Shown: in pieces, positions 37,025-45,819 of the stretch
Numbering within the stretch: position 1 is the first letter of the stretch
Layout: each line of letters opens with the position of its first letter
Origin: Pedobacter petrophilus
GTDB lineage: Bacteria > Bacteroidota > Bacteroidia > Sphingobacteriales > Sphingobacteriaceae
Assembly: GCF_009674725.1 (NCBI RefSeq)
Contig: NZ_WKKH01000015.1
Location: 51,913 to 115,912 of the forward strand
DNA length: 64,000 bases
Direction: 5' to 3'
The notes under the pieces: generated by a model
The model's input: only the letters and a program-made list of their open reading frames with translations
Database searches by the model: none
Told to the model about the DNA's origin: nothing
Translations under genes and position numbers: made by a program

Positions 37025-37032
37025 TATATTTG
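37025..37032 (+). promoter_or_regulatory. Candidate -7 box of the rhodanese gene
   Basis: TATATTTG matches TAnnTTTG exactly, 19 bases before the ATG at 37052. No well-spaced TTTG -33 element is visible. Confidence 0.5.
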
Positions 37033-37051
37033 CATAAACACAAAAATCAAA

Positions 37052-37369
37052 ATGAAAGAAATATCGGTACAAGAACTAAAAGCGAAAATCGACAATAAAG
37101 AAGATTTTCAATTAATCGATGTTCGTGAGACATTCGAATATGAAGTTTCCAACCTTGATGGCGAAAATATTCCGTTGGGAGGGATTTTAATTGAGGCTGA
37201 TAAGGTTTCGAAAGATAAACCAGTGATTATTCAGTGCCGTAGTGGAAAAAGAAGCGCAGCTGCAGTAATGCAACTTGAAGCTCAATACGGTTATGAAAAT
37301 TTATATAACTTAAAAGGTGGAATTTTAGCCTGGCAAGAAGCTTTTGATCCAGGTATGCCAGTATATTAA
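37052..37369 (+). CDS. Rhodanese-like domain protein
   Basis: A 105-residue single-domain rhodanese, cytoplasmic. The active-site loop CRSGKRS places the persulfide-forming cysteine at residue 62, and LIDVRETFEYEVSNLDG is the typical CDC25/rhodanese N-terminal motif. The C-terminal LKGGILAWQEAF also fits the family. It may carry sulfur from an unknown donor. A monocistronic gene with a clear -7 box. Confidence 0.92.
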   Translation: MKEISVQELKAKIDNKEDFQLIDVRETFEYEVSNLDGENIPLGGILIEADKVSKDKPVIIQCRSGKRSAAAVMQLEAQYGYENLYNLKGGILAWQEAFDPGMPVY

Positions 37370-37379
37370 TGATAGAAGG

Positions 37380-37575
37380 AGTGAGTTTTGAATGGGCAAA
37401 TGTTAGCATGAGGCTTATTAATAGAAAAATGAGTGAATTTTGAGTGAGTGAATGTGATTAGCATGGAACTTATTCAAAATTCATTCATCTTTCTTCTTTC
37501 CTGCTCCTTTTAATCATTCTATTATTCTCTCATTTTACCATTCATTCTTTCCTTCTCTCATTAAAAACTCAATCA
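37380..37575. repeat. Low-complexity GAGTGA / ATTCATTC spacer
   Basis: The spacer is dominated by short GAGTGA units on its left and CATTCATTC/TCTCATT units on its right, which are roughly inverted relative to each other (GAGTGAATTTT against AAAATTCATTC). It separates the rhodanese gene from a small membrane protein gene. Confidence 0.5.
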
Positions 37576-37582
37576 TTAAATT

Positions 37583-37780
37583 GTGGGTAAAAAATTCGCT
37601 TTAAATATCTTTTATAACCTGGCCATCATTCTTTCTATTTTTGGATTGGTTTGGTGTTATAATAATGCCAAATACCTTCCTGCTGGTTTTCTGGTTGGTG
37701 TAATTTGCTGCTTGTTTTATTTCAAGTACCAATTATCGAAAGATCTTAGAAAATCTTTTAAAGAAAAAGACCCGAAGTAA
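37583..37780 (+). CDS. Small membrane protein, DUF6358-like
   Basis: A 65-residue protein with two membrane segments: LNIFYNLAIILSIFGLVW (about 6-23) and PAGFLVGVICCLFYF (about 33-47). A basic tail ends in KEKDPK. It resembles a small family that I recall from Pedobacter as DUF6358. The start is GTG at 37583. Its last 23 bases overlap the 3' end of the convergent dipeptide epimerase gene. Function unknown. Confidence 0.65.
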   Translation: MGKKFALNIFYNLAIILSIFGLVWCYNNAKYLPAGFLVGVICCLFYFKYQLSKDLRKSFKEKDPK

Positions 37781-38789
37781 CGCCTTCCAGGCCTAAGCCA
37801 GGTAAATCCTTAAGCATATACTTTCCGTTTTCGAATGGGGGATTGGTAAATGGATTATTCAGTGTTAGCCATGGGCCATCTAAATCTGCCCAATTACACA
37901 ACGGTGCAAGGGCAGCGGCAGCGAGGGTTGCGCAGCTTGTTTCGCTCATGCAGCCAATCAATACTTTCATTCCGAAAGAACGGGCTTTCAAAATCATTTG
38001 ATGGCCTTCATACATGCCGCAGCTTTTCATCAGTTTTACATTAATACCGTGATAGGCACCTTTTAAACGGTCCATATCCGATAAACGTTGCACCGCCTCA
38101 TCTGCCAGTAATGGAATCGGGCTTCTTTCTGTTAACCAGGCATTCCCATCCGGATCATTTTTATCCATGGGCTGTTCAATTAAAACCACCCCCTGCTGAT
38201 GCAGCCAATAAATTAAGTCGATGGCTTTAATCCGGTCTGTCCAACCCTGGTTAGCATCTACATACAGCGGAACGTTGGTCATGCTGCGAATGGTTTCGAT
38301 AATTTCCTGATCATTCTCCCGCCCCAGCTTTACCTTAATTACCTTAAACTGCTCTGCATCTTTCAGTTTCTCTCGAATCACTTCCGGCGTATCAATGCCA
38401 ATGGTATAAGATGTTACAGGCATTTCAGCAAGGTCAGCCCCATAAATTTGATAACAAGGCTTATTTAAAATTTTCCCGTTGATATCGTTCAGCGCAATAT
38501 CAATGGCTGCTTTAATCGCTGGCTGACCAGGTGCAACAGCATCCAGATAGTCAATAATTTCTTCGAAATTGAAGGGATGACTGAACTGACTTAAGTCTAC
38601 GTGTTTCAGAAATGCCTGAGCGGTTTCATAACTTTCGCCCATATAAGGCACCATTGAAGCCTCTCCATATCCCAGAATATCTTCATACCGGATTTCAAGC
38701 AGCATTAATGGAGTGCTTGTACGGGTAAATTTTGAGATGGAGAAAGGGTGTTTCAAATCTAATTCGAAAGGCTTGCAACTAATCTTCAT
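37758..38789 (-). CDS. Dipeptide epimerase (enolase superfamily)
   Basis: A 343-residue cytoplasmic enzyme of the muconate-lactonizing subgroup. The catalytic KxK is FKVIKVKLGRE (about residues 157-166). Metal ligands appear in VPLYVDANQGW (Asp), LIEQPM (Glu) and PLLADEAVQ (Asp), and the opposite lysine in HGINVKLMKSCGM. This pattern fits L-Ala-D/L-Glu epimerases involved in murein peptide recycling, although other dipeptides are possible. It overlaps the small membrane protein gene tail to tail by 23 bases. Confidence 0.9.
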   Translation of the reverse strand: MKISCKPFELDLKHPFSISKFTRTSTPLMLLEIRYEDILGYGEASMVPYMGESYETAQAFLKHVDLSQFSHPFNFEEIIDYLDAVAPGQPAIKAAIDIALNDINGKILNKPCYQIYGADLAEMPVTSYTIGIDTPEVIREKLKDAEQFKVIKVKLGRENDQEIIETIRSMTNVPLYVDANQGWTDRIKAIDLIYWLHQQGVVLIEQPMDKNDPDGNAWLTERSPIPLLADEAVQRLSDMDRLKGAYHGINVKLMKSCGMYEGHQMILKARSFGMKVLIGCMSETSCATLAAAALAPLCNWADLDGPWLTLNNPFTNPPFENGKYMLKDLPGLGLEGVTSGLFL

Positions 38790-38899
38790 TATCGATCGTC
38801 TATTTATTTAAATCCGGGATTATTACCTTACAAATCTCGTTGCCGGATGAATAAAAACATTTGGCTATATTGATCCGATTACTACTAAATGCGCTGGTT

Positions 38900-40036
38900 A
38901 TGAAAAACATTTCAAGATTACGGTATTTTATTTATTTATCCTTAATAATTTTAGGAGGATGTACCACTGGAAAGAATGCCTTGCAGAAAGGTGATTATGA
39001 TACTTCAGTTGCCAAAGCGGTTGGCAGATTGCAAAATTCACCGAAAAACAGCGAAGCCAGGCAAGTGCTAAATACGGCTTACCAACTCGCCTTGCAAGAT
39101 CATTTGCGGAAAATTGATGAAGCGAAATTATCCAATGATTTATTTAGATGGGAATCGGTTATGTATGATTATCAAAAAATAAATCAATTGGCTGATGATA
39201 TTAATACCTGCCCTGCTTGCCTGGTTGTTGTTCCTTCGCCGGTAAAATATATTAAAGAATTAGCTGATAGCCGATACAATGCAGCAGTAGCGAGGTACAA
39301 CTCCGGCATTGCCTACCTTGGTGAGCGAAACCGCCAGTCTGCTAAAAAAGCCTACTATGAATTTGAGAAGGTACAGAATTTGCAACCCAATTATAAAGAT
39401 GTAAAAACGAAAATGGATGATGCCTTTTGGGCTGCCGTTACCCGTGTGGTGGTTCAACCAATTGTGCTTAACAGAGGACCATATAAATTAAGTGGCGACT
39501 ATTTCCAGCAACAAATTGATGAGTTTATCAGCAATTATTCGAGAAACAAGTTTGTTATTTTTTATCCTGAAGATCAGGCTACGAATGAAAAAATTATTCC
39601 TGATCAGGTATTAAGCTTAAACTTTGATGATTTTGTGGTTGGCCAGACGTATGTGAAAGAGCGGGTAGAAAAACTTAAGCGCGATAGCATCATAATAGGC
39701 GAAACCCGGGATAAGAAAGCTGTATATGGTACAGTAAAAGCTACCTTAAGCATTTTTGAAAAAAATATTTCGTCTTCCGGATTATTGGATATGACGATTA
39801 CCGATTGGCAGAGCCGGAAGATAATCAATCAGCAGAAATTTCCAGGCACCTACGTTTGGAGAGATAGCTGGGCCAGTTACCAGGGAGACGATCGGGCATT
39901 AAATAAAAACCAACTGGCCATGACGAGGAGAAAAGAAATCATGCCACCGCCGCCAGATGCTTTATTCCTGGAGTTTACTAAACCCATTTATAGCCAGTTG
40001 GTTGATCACATTAGTTCTTTTTATAATAGTTACTAA
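38900..40036 (+). CDS. Hypothetical lipoprotein, TPR-like
   Basis: About 378 residues. Starting at ATG 38900, the product begins with a lipoprotein signal ending LIILGGC, a good lipobox, so I prefer it over the upstream TTG at 38861. Helical repeats (ALQKGDYDTSVAKAVGRLQ, NSGIAYLGERNRQSAKKAYYEFEKVQ) suggest TPR-like structure in the first 190 residues. A mixed domain follows. A pair of cysteines (NTCPACLVVV) is notable. Probably anchored in the inner or outer membrane facing the periplasm. Family not recognised. Confidence 0.75.
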   Translation: MKNISRLRYFIYLSLIILGGCTTGKNALQKGDYDTSVAKAVGRLQNSPKNSEARQVLNTAYQLALQDHLRKIDEAKLSNDLFRWESVMYDYQKINQLADDINTCPACLVVVPSPVKYIKELADSRYNAAVARYNSGIAYLGERNRQSAKKAYYEFEKVQNLQPNYKDVKTKMDDAFWAAVTRVVVQPIVLNRGPYKLSGDYFQQQIDEFISNYSRNKFVIFYPEDQATNEKIIPDQVLSLNFDDFVVGQTYVKERVEKLKRDSIIIGETRDKKAVYGTVKATLSIFEKNISSSGLLDMTITDWQSRKIINQQKFPGTYVWRDSWASYQGDDRALNKNQLAMTRRKEIMPPPPDALFLEFTKPIYSQLVDHISSFYNSY

Positions 40037-40079
40037 GGTGTTTACCCTCCTGATAAGTAAGATTATTGCAGCGTGAAAG

Positions 40080-40275
40080 TTAATTTAACCACAGATAAAC
40101 AGGATGAACACAGATAATCCGGATGTAACCACCCCGCCCTTCGGGCACCCCGCCTAAAAAAAGGAGGGGAGTTGGAATCGTGAGTACTAATGCAGATAAA
40201 AAAGGTGAACAAAGATGTCTGAGCTTATTGATCTGCGTTTAGCTATGTTCATGTGTGGTAAATTATCAATTTCGT
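40080..40275. repeat. Intergenic repeat-like block
   Basis: It contains AACCACAGATAAACAGGATG, then CCACCCCGCCCTTCGGGCACCCC with a GCCC-TTC-GGGC hairpin, an AAAAAAAGGAGGGG stretch, and a rightward TTCATGTGTGGT that is roughly inverted to the left end. Such AACCACAGATAAAC and CCGCCCTTCGGGC blocks recur between genes in this phylum. The 286-bp gap 40037-40322 holds no gene. Confidence 0.5.
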
Positions 40276-40322
40276 AATTACAACGTTAAAATAAATCATC
40301 GTTAACAGGCCGTAAAAATATA

Positions 40323-41306
40323 ATGGCTAATATTGCAGCGATGAATACTGGCTTATACAATCCCTTCCAAAATTTCGATTTTCTATATAAAAAATGCTTT
40401 TTAAGTGGCAACACTTTTAACTCGCCGGTTATTCAGGTGCCGCTGATACCAAAATGGTTATTGAAGCAGGCTGCCTTAACCGGCGAAGAACAGATTCAGT
40501 TTCTAGATGAAAGTATCCGTTCTTATAATACGCTGGTTATTCCGGTAAACAGCGAGGTGAATGAGCAGTTTCTAAATCCGCTTGAAAACAAAATAGAAAG
40601 CGCTTTTGGAGCTGGATATGCTGGTATTTCTACGCTAACGGAGTTGGAGATTTTTAACTGGATTGGTAAATTTCTATATGGTTTTGTATACATCGAAATG
40701 CATTCAGCTTTGAGAAAAGAAATGACTGCCGATGGCTTAAACATGTCTCAATCGCTAATGATGAAGTTTGCCAACCTGAATTTCATGTTGCAGAATTTAT
40801 ATACCAGCATCGAATTTGAAGAATTTTCACCATGGTCTATCACTATTGTGAAACTTGAAAATGAGGAAACACCATTTAGCTTCCGCGATGAAATCAATAC
40901 CCTTACTTTTTCTTTAAAACTGAAAGATTTCGGTATTGTTGCCTGCCTGCAAGATAATGGCACCAATAAACGTTTTCATCAGGACATTATCAATGAAGTT
41001 AAAGACAAAGCACTAACTGCCGAACAATTTGAAGAACTAACTGCCCGTTTCTATTACTCAGCTTACCTTTTTAACCGCTTGCCCGAATATACATTCATGC
41101 CTGTAGAAGGCACCACTTATATAGAAGCCATGCCGCTCCGGGGAAACATGAGTAAACCGTTGTTTGATGTTTGGCAACATAAGGTTTATGCGCAGGTATT
41201 AGAAAATTTCTGGAAACCCTGGGGTTATGTGAAGTTCGAGATTATTAAAGACCCGAATAACCCGATGAGCTTCTTTGAAAACCCATGTTTACCCACCGCC
41301 GGTTAA
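40323..41306 (+). CDS. Hypothetical protein
   Basis: A 327-residue soluble protein without signal peptide, likely cytoplasmic. It begins near NFDFLYKKCFLSGNTF, which is reminiscent of a Cys-x-x-x-Gly treble-clef start but lacks a second cysteine pair. The centre is helical (MMKFANLNFMLQNLY) and the C-terminus ends LFDVWQHKVYAQVLENFWKPWGY. I do not recognise the family. It overlaps the convergent rhomboid gene by 18 bases at the 3' end. Confidence 0.75.
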   Translation: MANIAAMNTGLYNPFQNFDFLYKKCFLSGNTFNSPVIQVPLIPKWLLKQAALTGEEQIQFLDESIRSYNTLVIPVNSEVNEQFLNPLENKIESAFGAGYAGISTLTELEIFNWIGKFLYGFVYIEMHSALRKEMTADGLNMSQSLMMKFANLNFMLQNLYTSIEFEEFSPWSITIVKLENEETPFSFRDEINTLTFSLKLKDFGIVACLQDNGTNKRFHQDIINEVKDKALTAEQFEELTARFYYSAYLFNRLPEYTFMPVEGTTYIEAMPLRGNMSKPLFDVWQHKVYAQVLENFWKPWGYVKFEIIKDPNNPMSFFENPCLPTAG

Positions 41307-41903
41307 TGCAGCAATAAAATGCTGAAGAATACCAGGCACAAAAATAATGGTAAAGATTAAGCCTGTTAATGCACCAAAAAAGTGGGCATCGTGGTTAATA
41401 TTATCTCTGGAGTTTTTTGAGGCATATACACAATAGATCAGGTATAAGCCACCAAATACTACTGCCGGAATCCCAATCGGGATAAACATGATGTAGATTT
41501 TAGAAAGCGGATTGTACAAAATGTAGCTAAAAAGCACGGCACTTATGGCTCCTGACGCACCCAGGCTATTGTAATGAAAATCATCTTTATGCTTAAATAC
41601 AGTTGGTAAATCACTTAAAATCAGGGCCAGGAAATACATCAACCCAAACTGCCAGCTACCCATCATTTGCTCCAGTGTAAAAGCAAAAGCATAAAAGGTA
41701 AACATATTAAAAAACAGGTGCATCCAATCGGCGTGAATTAATCCGCTGGTAATTAGCGTAAACACCTTATTTCCCTTAGAAACACTGTATGGATGTAACA
41801 TAAATTTGCCATACAGGCTTTGATCATAAAAAGCGTACAGACTGGTAACCAGCGTAAAGACAAAGATTATGGAGGCTACGGGAGCCATGTTTAAGTATTC
41901 CAT
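41289..41903 (-). CDS. Rhomboid intramembrane serine protease, compact
   Basis: A 204-residue minimal six-helix rhomboid. The catalytic serine lies in SLGASGAISAVLF (about residue 117) and the histidine in NHDAHFFGALTGL (about 172). The HADWMHLFFNMFTFYAF segment near residue 56 is typical. Unlike the 507-residue rhomboid at 12.9 kb it has no soluble domain. It is the last gene of a tight minus-strand run with an M14 peptidase (gap 5 bp) and a beta-barrel protein upstream. Confidence 0.92.
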   Translation of the reverse strand: MEYLNMAPVASIIFVFTLVTSLYAFYDQSLYGKFMLHPYSVSKGNKVFTLITSGLIHADWMHLFFNMFTFYAFAFTLEQMMGSWQFGLMYFLALILSDLPTVFKHKDDFHYNSLGASGAISAVLFSYILYNPLSKIYIMFIPIGIPAVVFGGLYLIYCVYASKNSRDNINHDAHFFGALTGLIFTIIFVPGILQHFIAALTGGG

Positions 41904-41908
41904 TTGGG

Positions 41909-43648
41909 TTATTTTAAATCAAGTTTTGCAGAAACCATTAATCTGGCAACTGGATATCGATTGTGTGTTTTCTCGTAATAATCAGAATTTTTGTAGACAA
42001 AGTCAAGCTGAGCGGCTCCATTTTTAGCAAAATCAACATCTGATGACTTTTTGGCTTCCAGTTTTGACCTCAGACCGGGATTATTTTTTAACAACTCATT
42101 CGCCGTATCTTCAAAAATATAAGCTGAATAGTGTTCTTTCATATCCAGAATAGAATCGAAAAAGTTCCAGTTGAAGAACGAATCTGTGGCTTGGGGCTCC
42201 AATGTTTCTACCACATATCGGTTATCAGGCTGATTTACAAAGACGATAAAATCTCCGGTATAGTATTGAAGACTTTGCTTAACGGAATTAACCTTCACGG
42301 CCGAATGTAGATAGTGGCCTTCATAGGGTTTTGCCCCAGTTTTAAAATCTTCGATATAATAACTTTCCACTTCAATTTTAGTATCGCTTTTCAGCTCCTG
42401 CATTTTTACATGATTGAGTTTCAAAAGTGTTATTACTTTATCCCAGGCCTTAGGAATGATGTAGGCTATTGGTTTATGAACAGAAATTCCGGGCTCATAC
42501 TTATTCCATTCCTGAATGGTTTTTGTGTAGGGTTTACTGCGATCATAAAACAAACGATCGAAGCCACTTACCCCACTGGTTTTTTTCCCTGCTTCAAAAC
42601 CCTTAAAAGAAATTTCATTCACCTCATTTTTATTCAGCTGCCAGGTTAGTGGAAATTCATCCTGTTTAGCCACAAAAGCATCGGCCTTCTGTTTATTATC
42701 AAAAATAAGCTTTGCATCACGCTGAACAACATCAACATAACTTTGCAGCAACTTATAGGTGGCATCTACCCGCAAATCGAAAGATTTTAACATGTGCGTT
42801 TCCGGCATAAATCCAATAATATTATGCAAGGCAGCATATCCTGTTGAATAGCGTGGCGATTCGATAAATCCGGTAATTCCGCTTTCAGGCGTTTCGCCAA
42901 TGGAGTTTACATAAGGAATCATCGGGTATCCCTGCTTCTCCATTTTGCTATACAGATCCGGCACTAAGGTATTGGTCAGGTACCCTGATAAGGTGGCGTT
43001 TAATTTATCTTTTTGGGTCGGAATCAGCGTCATTACGTACTGGTAATCGGCTCCGTTACTGGTATGCGTATCAACAAAAATCTGTGGTTGCCAGGTGTTG
43101 ATAATGAGCTGCAAGGCGGCTGAGTTTTTAGAATCGGTTTTAATAAAATCACGGTTTAAATCCAGGTTTTTTCCATTGCCGCGAAAACCATAAGCCAATG
43201 GCCCGTTCTGGTTTGCCCTGGAAGTTGAAGACCTGTTGAAACTTCCGTCAATGTTATAAATCGGAATTACACAGATGATTACATCCTCAGGTAATTTATT
43301 GCCCGCCAACAAGTCTCTCGCTAACATCATCGAAGCATCTATTCCTTCCGGCTCTCCCGGATGAATGCCGTTGTTAATGAGCAGAACCGTTTTCTTTTTT
43401 CTTAGCACTTCTGCAGGATCGAAAACCTGATCTTTTGATAAAACCAATAAGTGTAGCGGTTGACCAAAATCTGTATTGCCGTAAGTAAGAAGTTTTGCCT
43501 GCGGATATTTTTTTACCAGACTCTTATAATAAGTAATGGCTTCAGTATAGGTAGCCGTTTCTGTTTTATTACGCTGCTCGTAAGGCGTTTTTTGAGAAAA
43601 ACCAGCATATGGGAAAAACATCAGGCAAAACAACAAAACGTTTCTCAT
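41909..43648 (-). CDS. M14 family metallopeptidase
   Basis: An exported zinc carboxypeptidase-like enzyme of about 579 residues. The signal peptide is MRNVLLFCLMFFPYAGFS. ATG 43648 is preferred over TTG 43657, which would add three residues. The zinc motif HxxE reads NNGIHPGEPEG, and the third ligand lies in IFVDTHTSNGADY. The NKNLDLNRDF stretch also fits the family. The C-terminal 250 residues are not assigned. Substrate could be peptides or murein fragments. It sits between a beta-barrel gene and a rhomboid gene, gaps about 13-20 bp and 5 bp. Confidence 0.88.
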   Translation of the reverse strand: MRNVLLFCLMFFPYAGFSQKTPYEQRNKTETATYTEAITYYKSLVKKYPQAKLLTYGNTDFGQPLHLLVLSKDQVFDPAEVLRKKKTVLLINNGIHPGEPEGIDASMMLARDLLAGNKLPEDVIICVIPIYNIDGSFNRSSTSRANQNGPLAYGFRGNGKNLDLNRDFIKTDSKNSAALQLIINTWQPQIFVDTHTSNGADYQYVMTLIPTQKDKLNATLSGYLTNTLVPDLYSKMEKQGYPMIPYVNSIGETPESGITGFIESPRYSTGYAALHNIIGFMPETHMLKSFDLRVDATYKLLQSYVDVVQRDAKLIFDNKQKADAFVAKQDEFPLTWQLNKNEVNEISFKGFEAGKKTSGVSGFDRLFYDRSKPYTKTIQEWNKYEPGISVHKPIAYIIPKAWDKVITLLKLNHVKMQELKSDTKIEVESYYIEDFKTGAKPYEGHYLHSAVKVNSVKQSLQYYTGDFIVFVNQPDNRYVVETLEPQATDSFFNWNFFDSILDMKEHYSAYIFEDTANELLKNNPGLRSKLEAKKSSDVDFAKNGAAQLDFVYKNSDYYEKTHNRYPVARLMVSAKLDLK

Positions 43649-43670
43649 AGCAGACAATTATGGAACGAAT

Positions 43671-44399
43671 TTACAAAGTTTTACGGTAAGCCTTAATATA
43701 TCCAAAGAAGTATTTAACTCCGATGCTGTAAGTGTTGAAAGTATCGGGATCATAATTCTTGAAATTCCTTGAAGAATCATCATATCCATCCAAACCCTCG
43801 CCAAAGGTAAAATTACTTTGGGCATTGAGATTAATTACGTAACGTACATAACCATAACCATCATATAAGTAATAATTAAACCCCAAATTAATTGGAACCA
43901 AAAGATCTAAGGATTTATCCTTTCCGGGAAAAGGGCCAAAGCCCGGCTCGTATGCTGCCCAAGATGGCTTAAAACGCACAATATCTGTCATGCTATTATT
44001 AATTAGGCCTACACCTATTCCAGCATAAATTCCTTTAACATTATCCAGAAACGTGCTTCTTTCAAAATTGACGGCCTCGCCAAGCATGAATTTTAAGTTT
44101 GCAGTAACGCTTGAATATTTATTTACAAATTGCCTGTTATTGGGATCGTTGCGCACATCTCCACCTTGCACCATTCCGTACTGTGCTTCAACACCAGCAG
44201 TAACAAAAGGCGTAAAATGATAATTTAGCTCACCATAAGCCGTGTAGCCCCAGCTCCCTTTCACTACATCTGTTTTAGAATAATTTGGTCCACCACCTAA
44301 TCCACAAGACCATTTAAAATAATTAGATTGCGCAAAACTGAAATGTACAAGCGTAGCAAATACAATAGTCAGTGGTGTAGACTTCAGGAGTTTAGGCAT
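43671..44399 (-). CDS. Outer-membrane beta-barrel-like protein
   Basis: A 242-residue exported protein. A signal peptide (ending LVHFSFAQS) is followed by alternating hydrophobic/polar strands with many aromatic residues (GYTAYGELNYHFTPFVTAGVEAQYG, INLGFNYYLYDGYGYVRYVIN). It closes with TYSIGVKYFFGYIKAYRKTL. This fits small OmpA-type or PorT-like barrels of Bacteroidota. Role unknown. It is the first gene of the run barrel - M14 peptidase - rhomboid and is divergent from pepT. Confidence 0.72.
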   Translation of the reverse strand: MPKLLKSTPLTIVFATLVHFSFAQSNYFKWSCGLGGGPNYSKTDVVKGSWGYTAYGELNYHFTPFVTAGVEAQYGMVQGGDVRNDPNNRQFVNKYSSVTANLKFMLGEAVNFERSTFLDNVKGIYAGIGVGLINNSMTDIVRFKPSWAAYEPGFGPFPGKDKSLDLLVPINLGFNYYLYDGYGYVRYVINLNAQSNFTFGEGLDGYDDSSRNFKNYDPDTFNTYSIGVKYFFGYIKAYRKTL

Positions 44400-44449
44400 C
44401 AGTGGGGTTTTTTACAAAAATAATATGTTTATTGAATATTTATAACTTT

Positions 44450-44457
44450 TACCTTTG
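44450..44457 (+). promoter_or_regulatory. Candidate -7 box of pepT
   Basis: TACCTTTG matches TAnnTTTG exactly and ends only 4 bases before the ATG at 44462. If used, the mRNA would be leaderless. Confidence 0.55.
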
Positions 44458-44461
44458 ATTT

Positions 44462-45715
44462 ATGAGCAAGTACATCAATTCACACCAGTCCTTATCGCAA
44501 AGATTTATCAGGTATGCGAAAATAGATACGCAATCAGATCCAAATTCTCCTACCTGTCCTTCTACCGCTAAACAAAAAGATTTAGGTTCATTATTATTAA
44601 AGGAGTTGCTGGAAATGGGTATTTCTGACGCAGAAATGGATGATAATGGCTATGTTTATGGCACGATTCCATCAAACACCGAAAAAAAATTACCTGTAAT
44701 TTTCTTCTGCTCTCATATGGATACTTCGCCAGATTGCAGTGGCGCAGGCGTAAAACCGATTATACATGACAATTATCAAGGAGAAGATATCATCCTTCCG
44801 GATGACAATAGTATTGTGCTTAAATTATCTGAACATAAAGATCTTAAACAGCAAATTGGCAATGATATTATTACCGCGAGCGGCACTACTTTATTAGGAG
44901 CAGACAATAAAGCAGGCCTTGCAGAAATTATGGAGGCAGCGAACTTCCTCATAAAAAACCCTGATGTTAAACACGGAACAATTAAAATCCTCTTTACACC
45001 TGATGAGGAAATTGGTCGCGGGGTTGATCAGGTAGACCTGAAAAAGCTGGGTGCAGACTTTGGTTATACCATAGATGGAGAAACATTAGGATCTATCGAG
45101 GATGAAACCTTTTCTGCAGACGGTGCAGTTTTAACCATTCATGGCGTAAGTACACATCCAGGTTTTGCTAAAGGCAAAATGGAAAGTGCTATAAAAATTC
45201 TTGCAGATGTGATTGCCGCCTTGCCTAAAGACACTTTAACACCAGAGGCTACACATCAGAAAGAAGGGTTTATCCATCCGGTGAGTTTTTCTGGTCAGGT
45301 AGAACAAGCAGAAGCACATTTTATCATCAGAGATTTTACAGATGAAAAGCTGGCAGAACACGGACAGTTCCTGGAGAAAACGGTAACACAGGTGATGGCT
45401 CCATATCCGAACGCCACTTTCGATCTAAAAATTAAGGCACAGTACAGAAATATGAAGCAAATTTTGGATCAGCATCCTCAAATTGTTCAGTATGGAATTG
45501 AAGCCATTGAAAGGGCCGGCATTGTAGCTAAACCGCAAAGCATTCGCGGGGGAACCGATGGTTCGAGATTATCTTTTATGGGCCTGCCTTGTCCGAATAT
45601 TTTTGCCGGCGAACATGCCTTCCACAGCAAGCAGGAATGGGTAAGTGTGCAGGATATGGAAAAGGCCGTACAAACCATTATTAATATTGCCTGTATCTGG
45701 GAAGAAAGATCATAA
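44462..45715 (+). CDS. pepT: Peptidase T (tripeptide aminopeptidase)
   Basis: A 417-residue cytoplasmic M20B enzyme that removes N-terminal residues from tripeptides. Zinc and catalytic motifs are FCSHMDTSPDCSG (about residues 80-92), TTLLGADNKAGLAEI, TPDEEIGRGVD and YTIDGETLG. The later SIRGGTDGSRLSFMGLPCPN carries the last histidine-side ligand region. Length matches the family. Divergently transcribed from the beta-barrel gene, with a -7 box so close to the ATG that the message may lack a leader. Confidence 0.93.
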   Translation: MSKYINSHQSLSQRFIRYAKIDTQSDPNSPTCPSTAKQKDLGSLLLKELLEMGISDAEMDDNGYVYGTIPSNTEKKLPVIFFCSHMDTSPDCSGAGVKPIIHDNYQGEDIILPDDNSIVLKLSEHKDLKQQIGNDIITASGTTLLGADNKAGLAEIMEAANFLIKNPDVKHGTIKILFTPDEEIGRGVDQVDLKKLGADFGYTIDGETLGSIEDETFSADGAVLTIHGVSTHPGFAKGKMESAIKILADVIAALPKDTLTPEATHQKEGFIHPVSFSGQVEQAEAHFIIRDFTDEKLAEHGQFLEKTVTQVMAPYPNATFDLKIKAQYRNMKQILDQHPQIVQYGIEAIERAGIVAKPQSIRGGTDGSRLSFMGLPCPNIFAGEHAFHSKQEWVSVQDMEKAVQTIINIACIWEERS

Positions 45716-45718
45716 TTC

Positions 45719-45815
45719 TTAGTCCATAGTCGTAAGTCATTAGTCTGGAGTCCTAAGTTCAGACTAATGACTTTGGACTCCAGACTCAGGACTTTGGACT
45801 CCAGACTAAAGACTC
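45719..45815. repeat. AGTC/GACT-rich inverted and direct repeats
   Basis: TTAGTCTGGAGTCC (45740-45753) is the exact inverse of GGACTCCAGACTAA (45796-45809). A further GGACTCCAGACT lies at 45775-45786 and ACTTTGGACTCCAGACT occurs twice in tandem. Located just after pepT, between convergent genes. It may form a large hairpin. Confidence 0.8.
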
Positions 45816-45819
45816 CCAT

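Noticed and set aside
45487..45819. Minus-strand 110-codon frame over the pepT 3' end
   Set aside because: Begins in the AGTC repeat (LESKVLSLESKVISL) and continues antisense to pepT.
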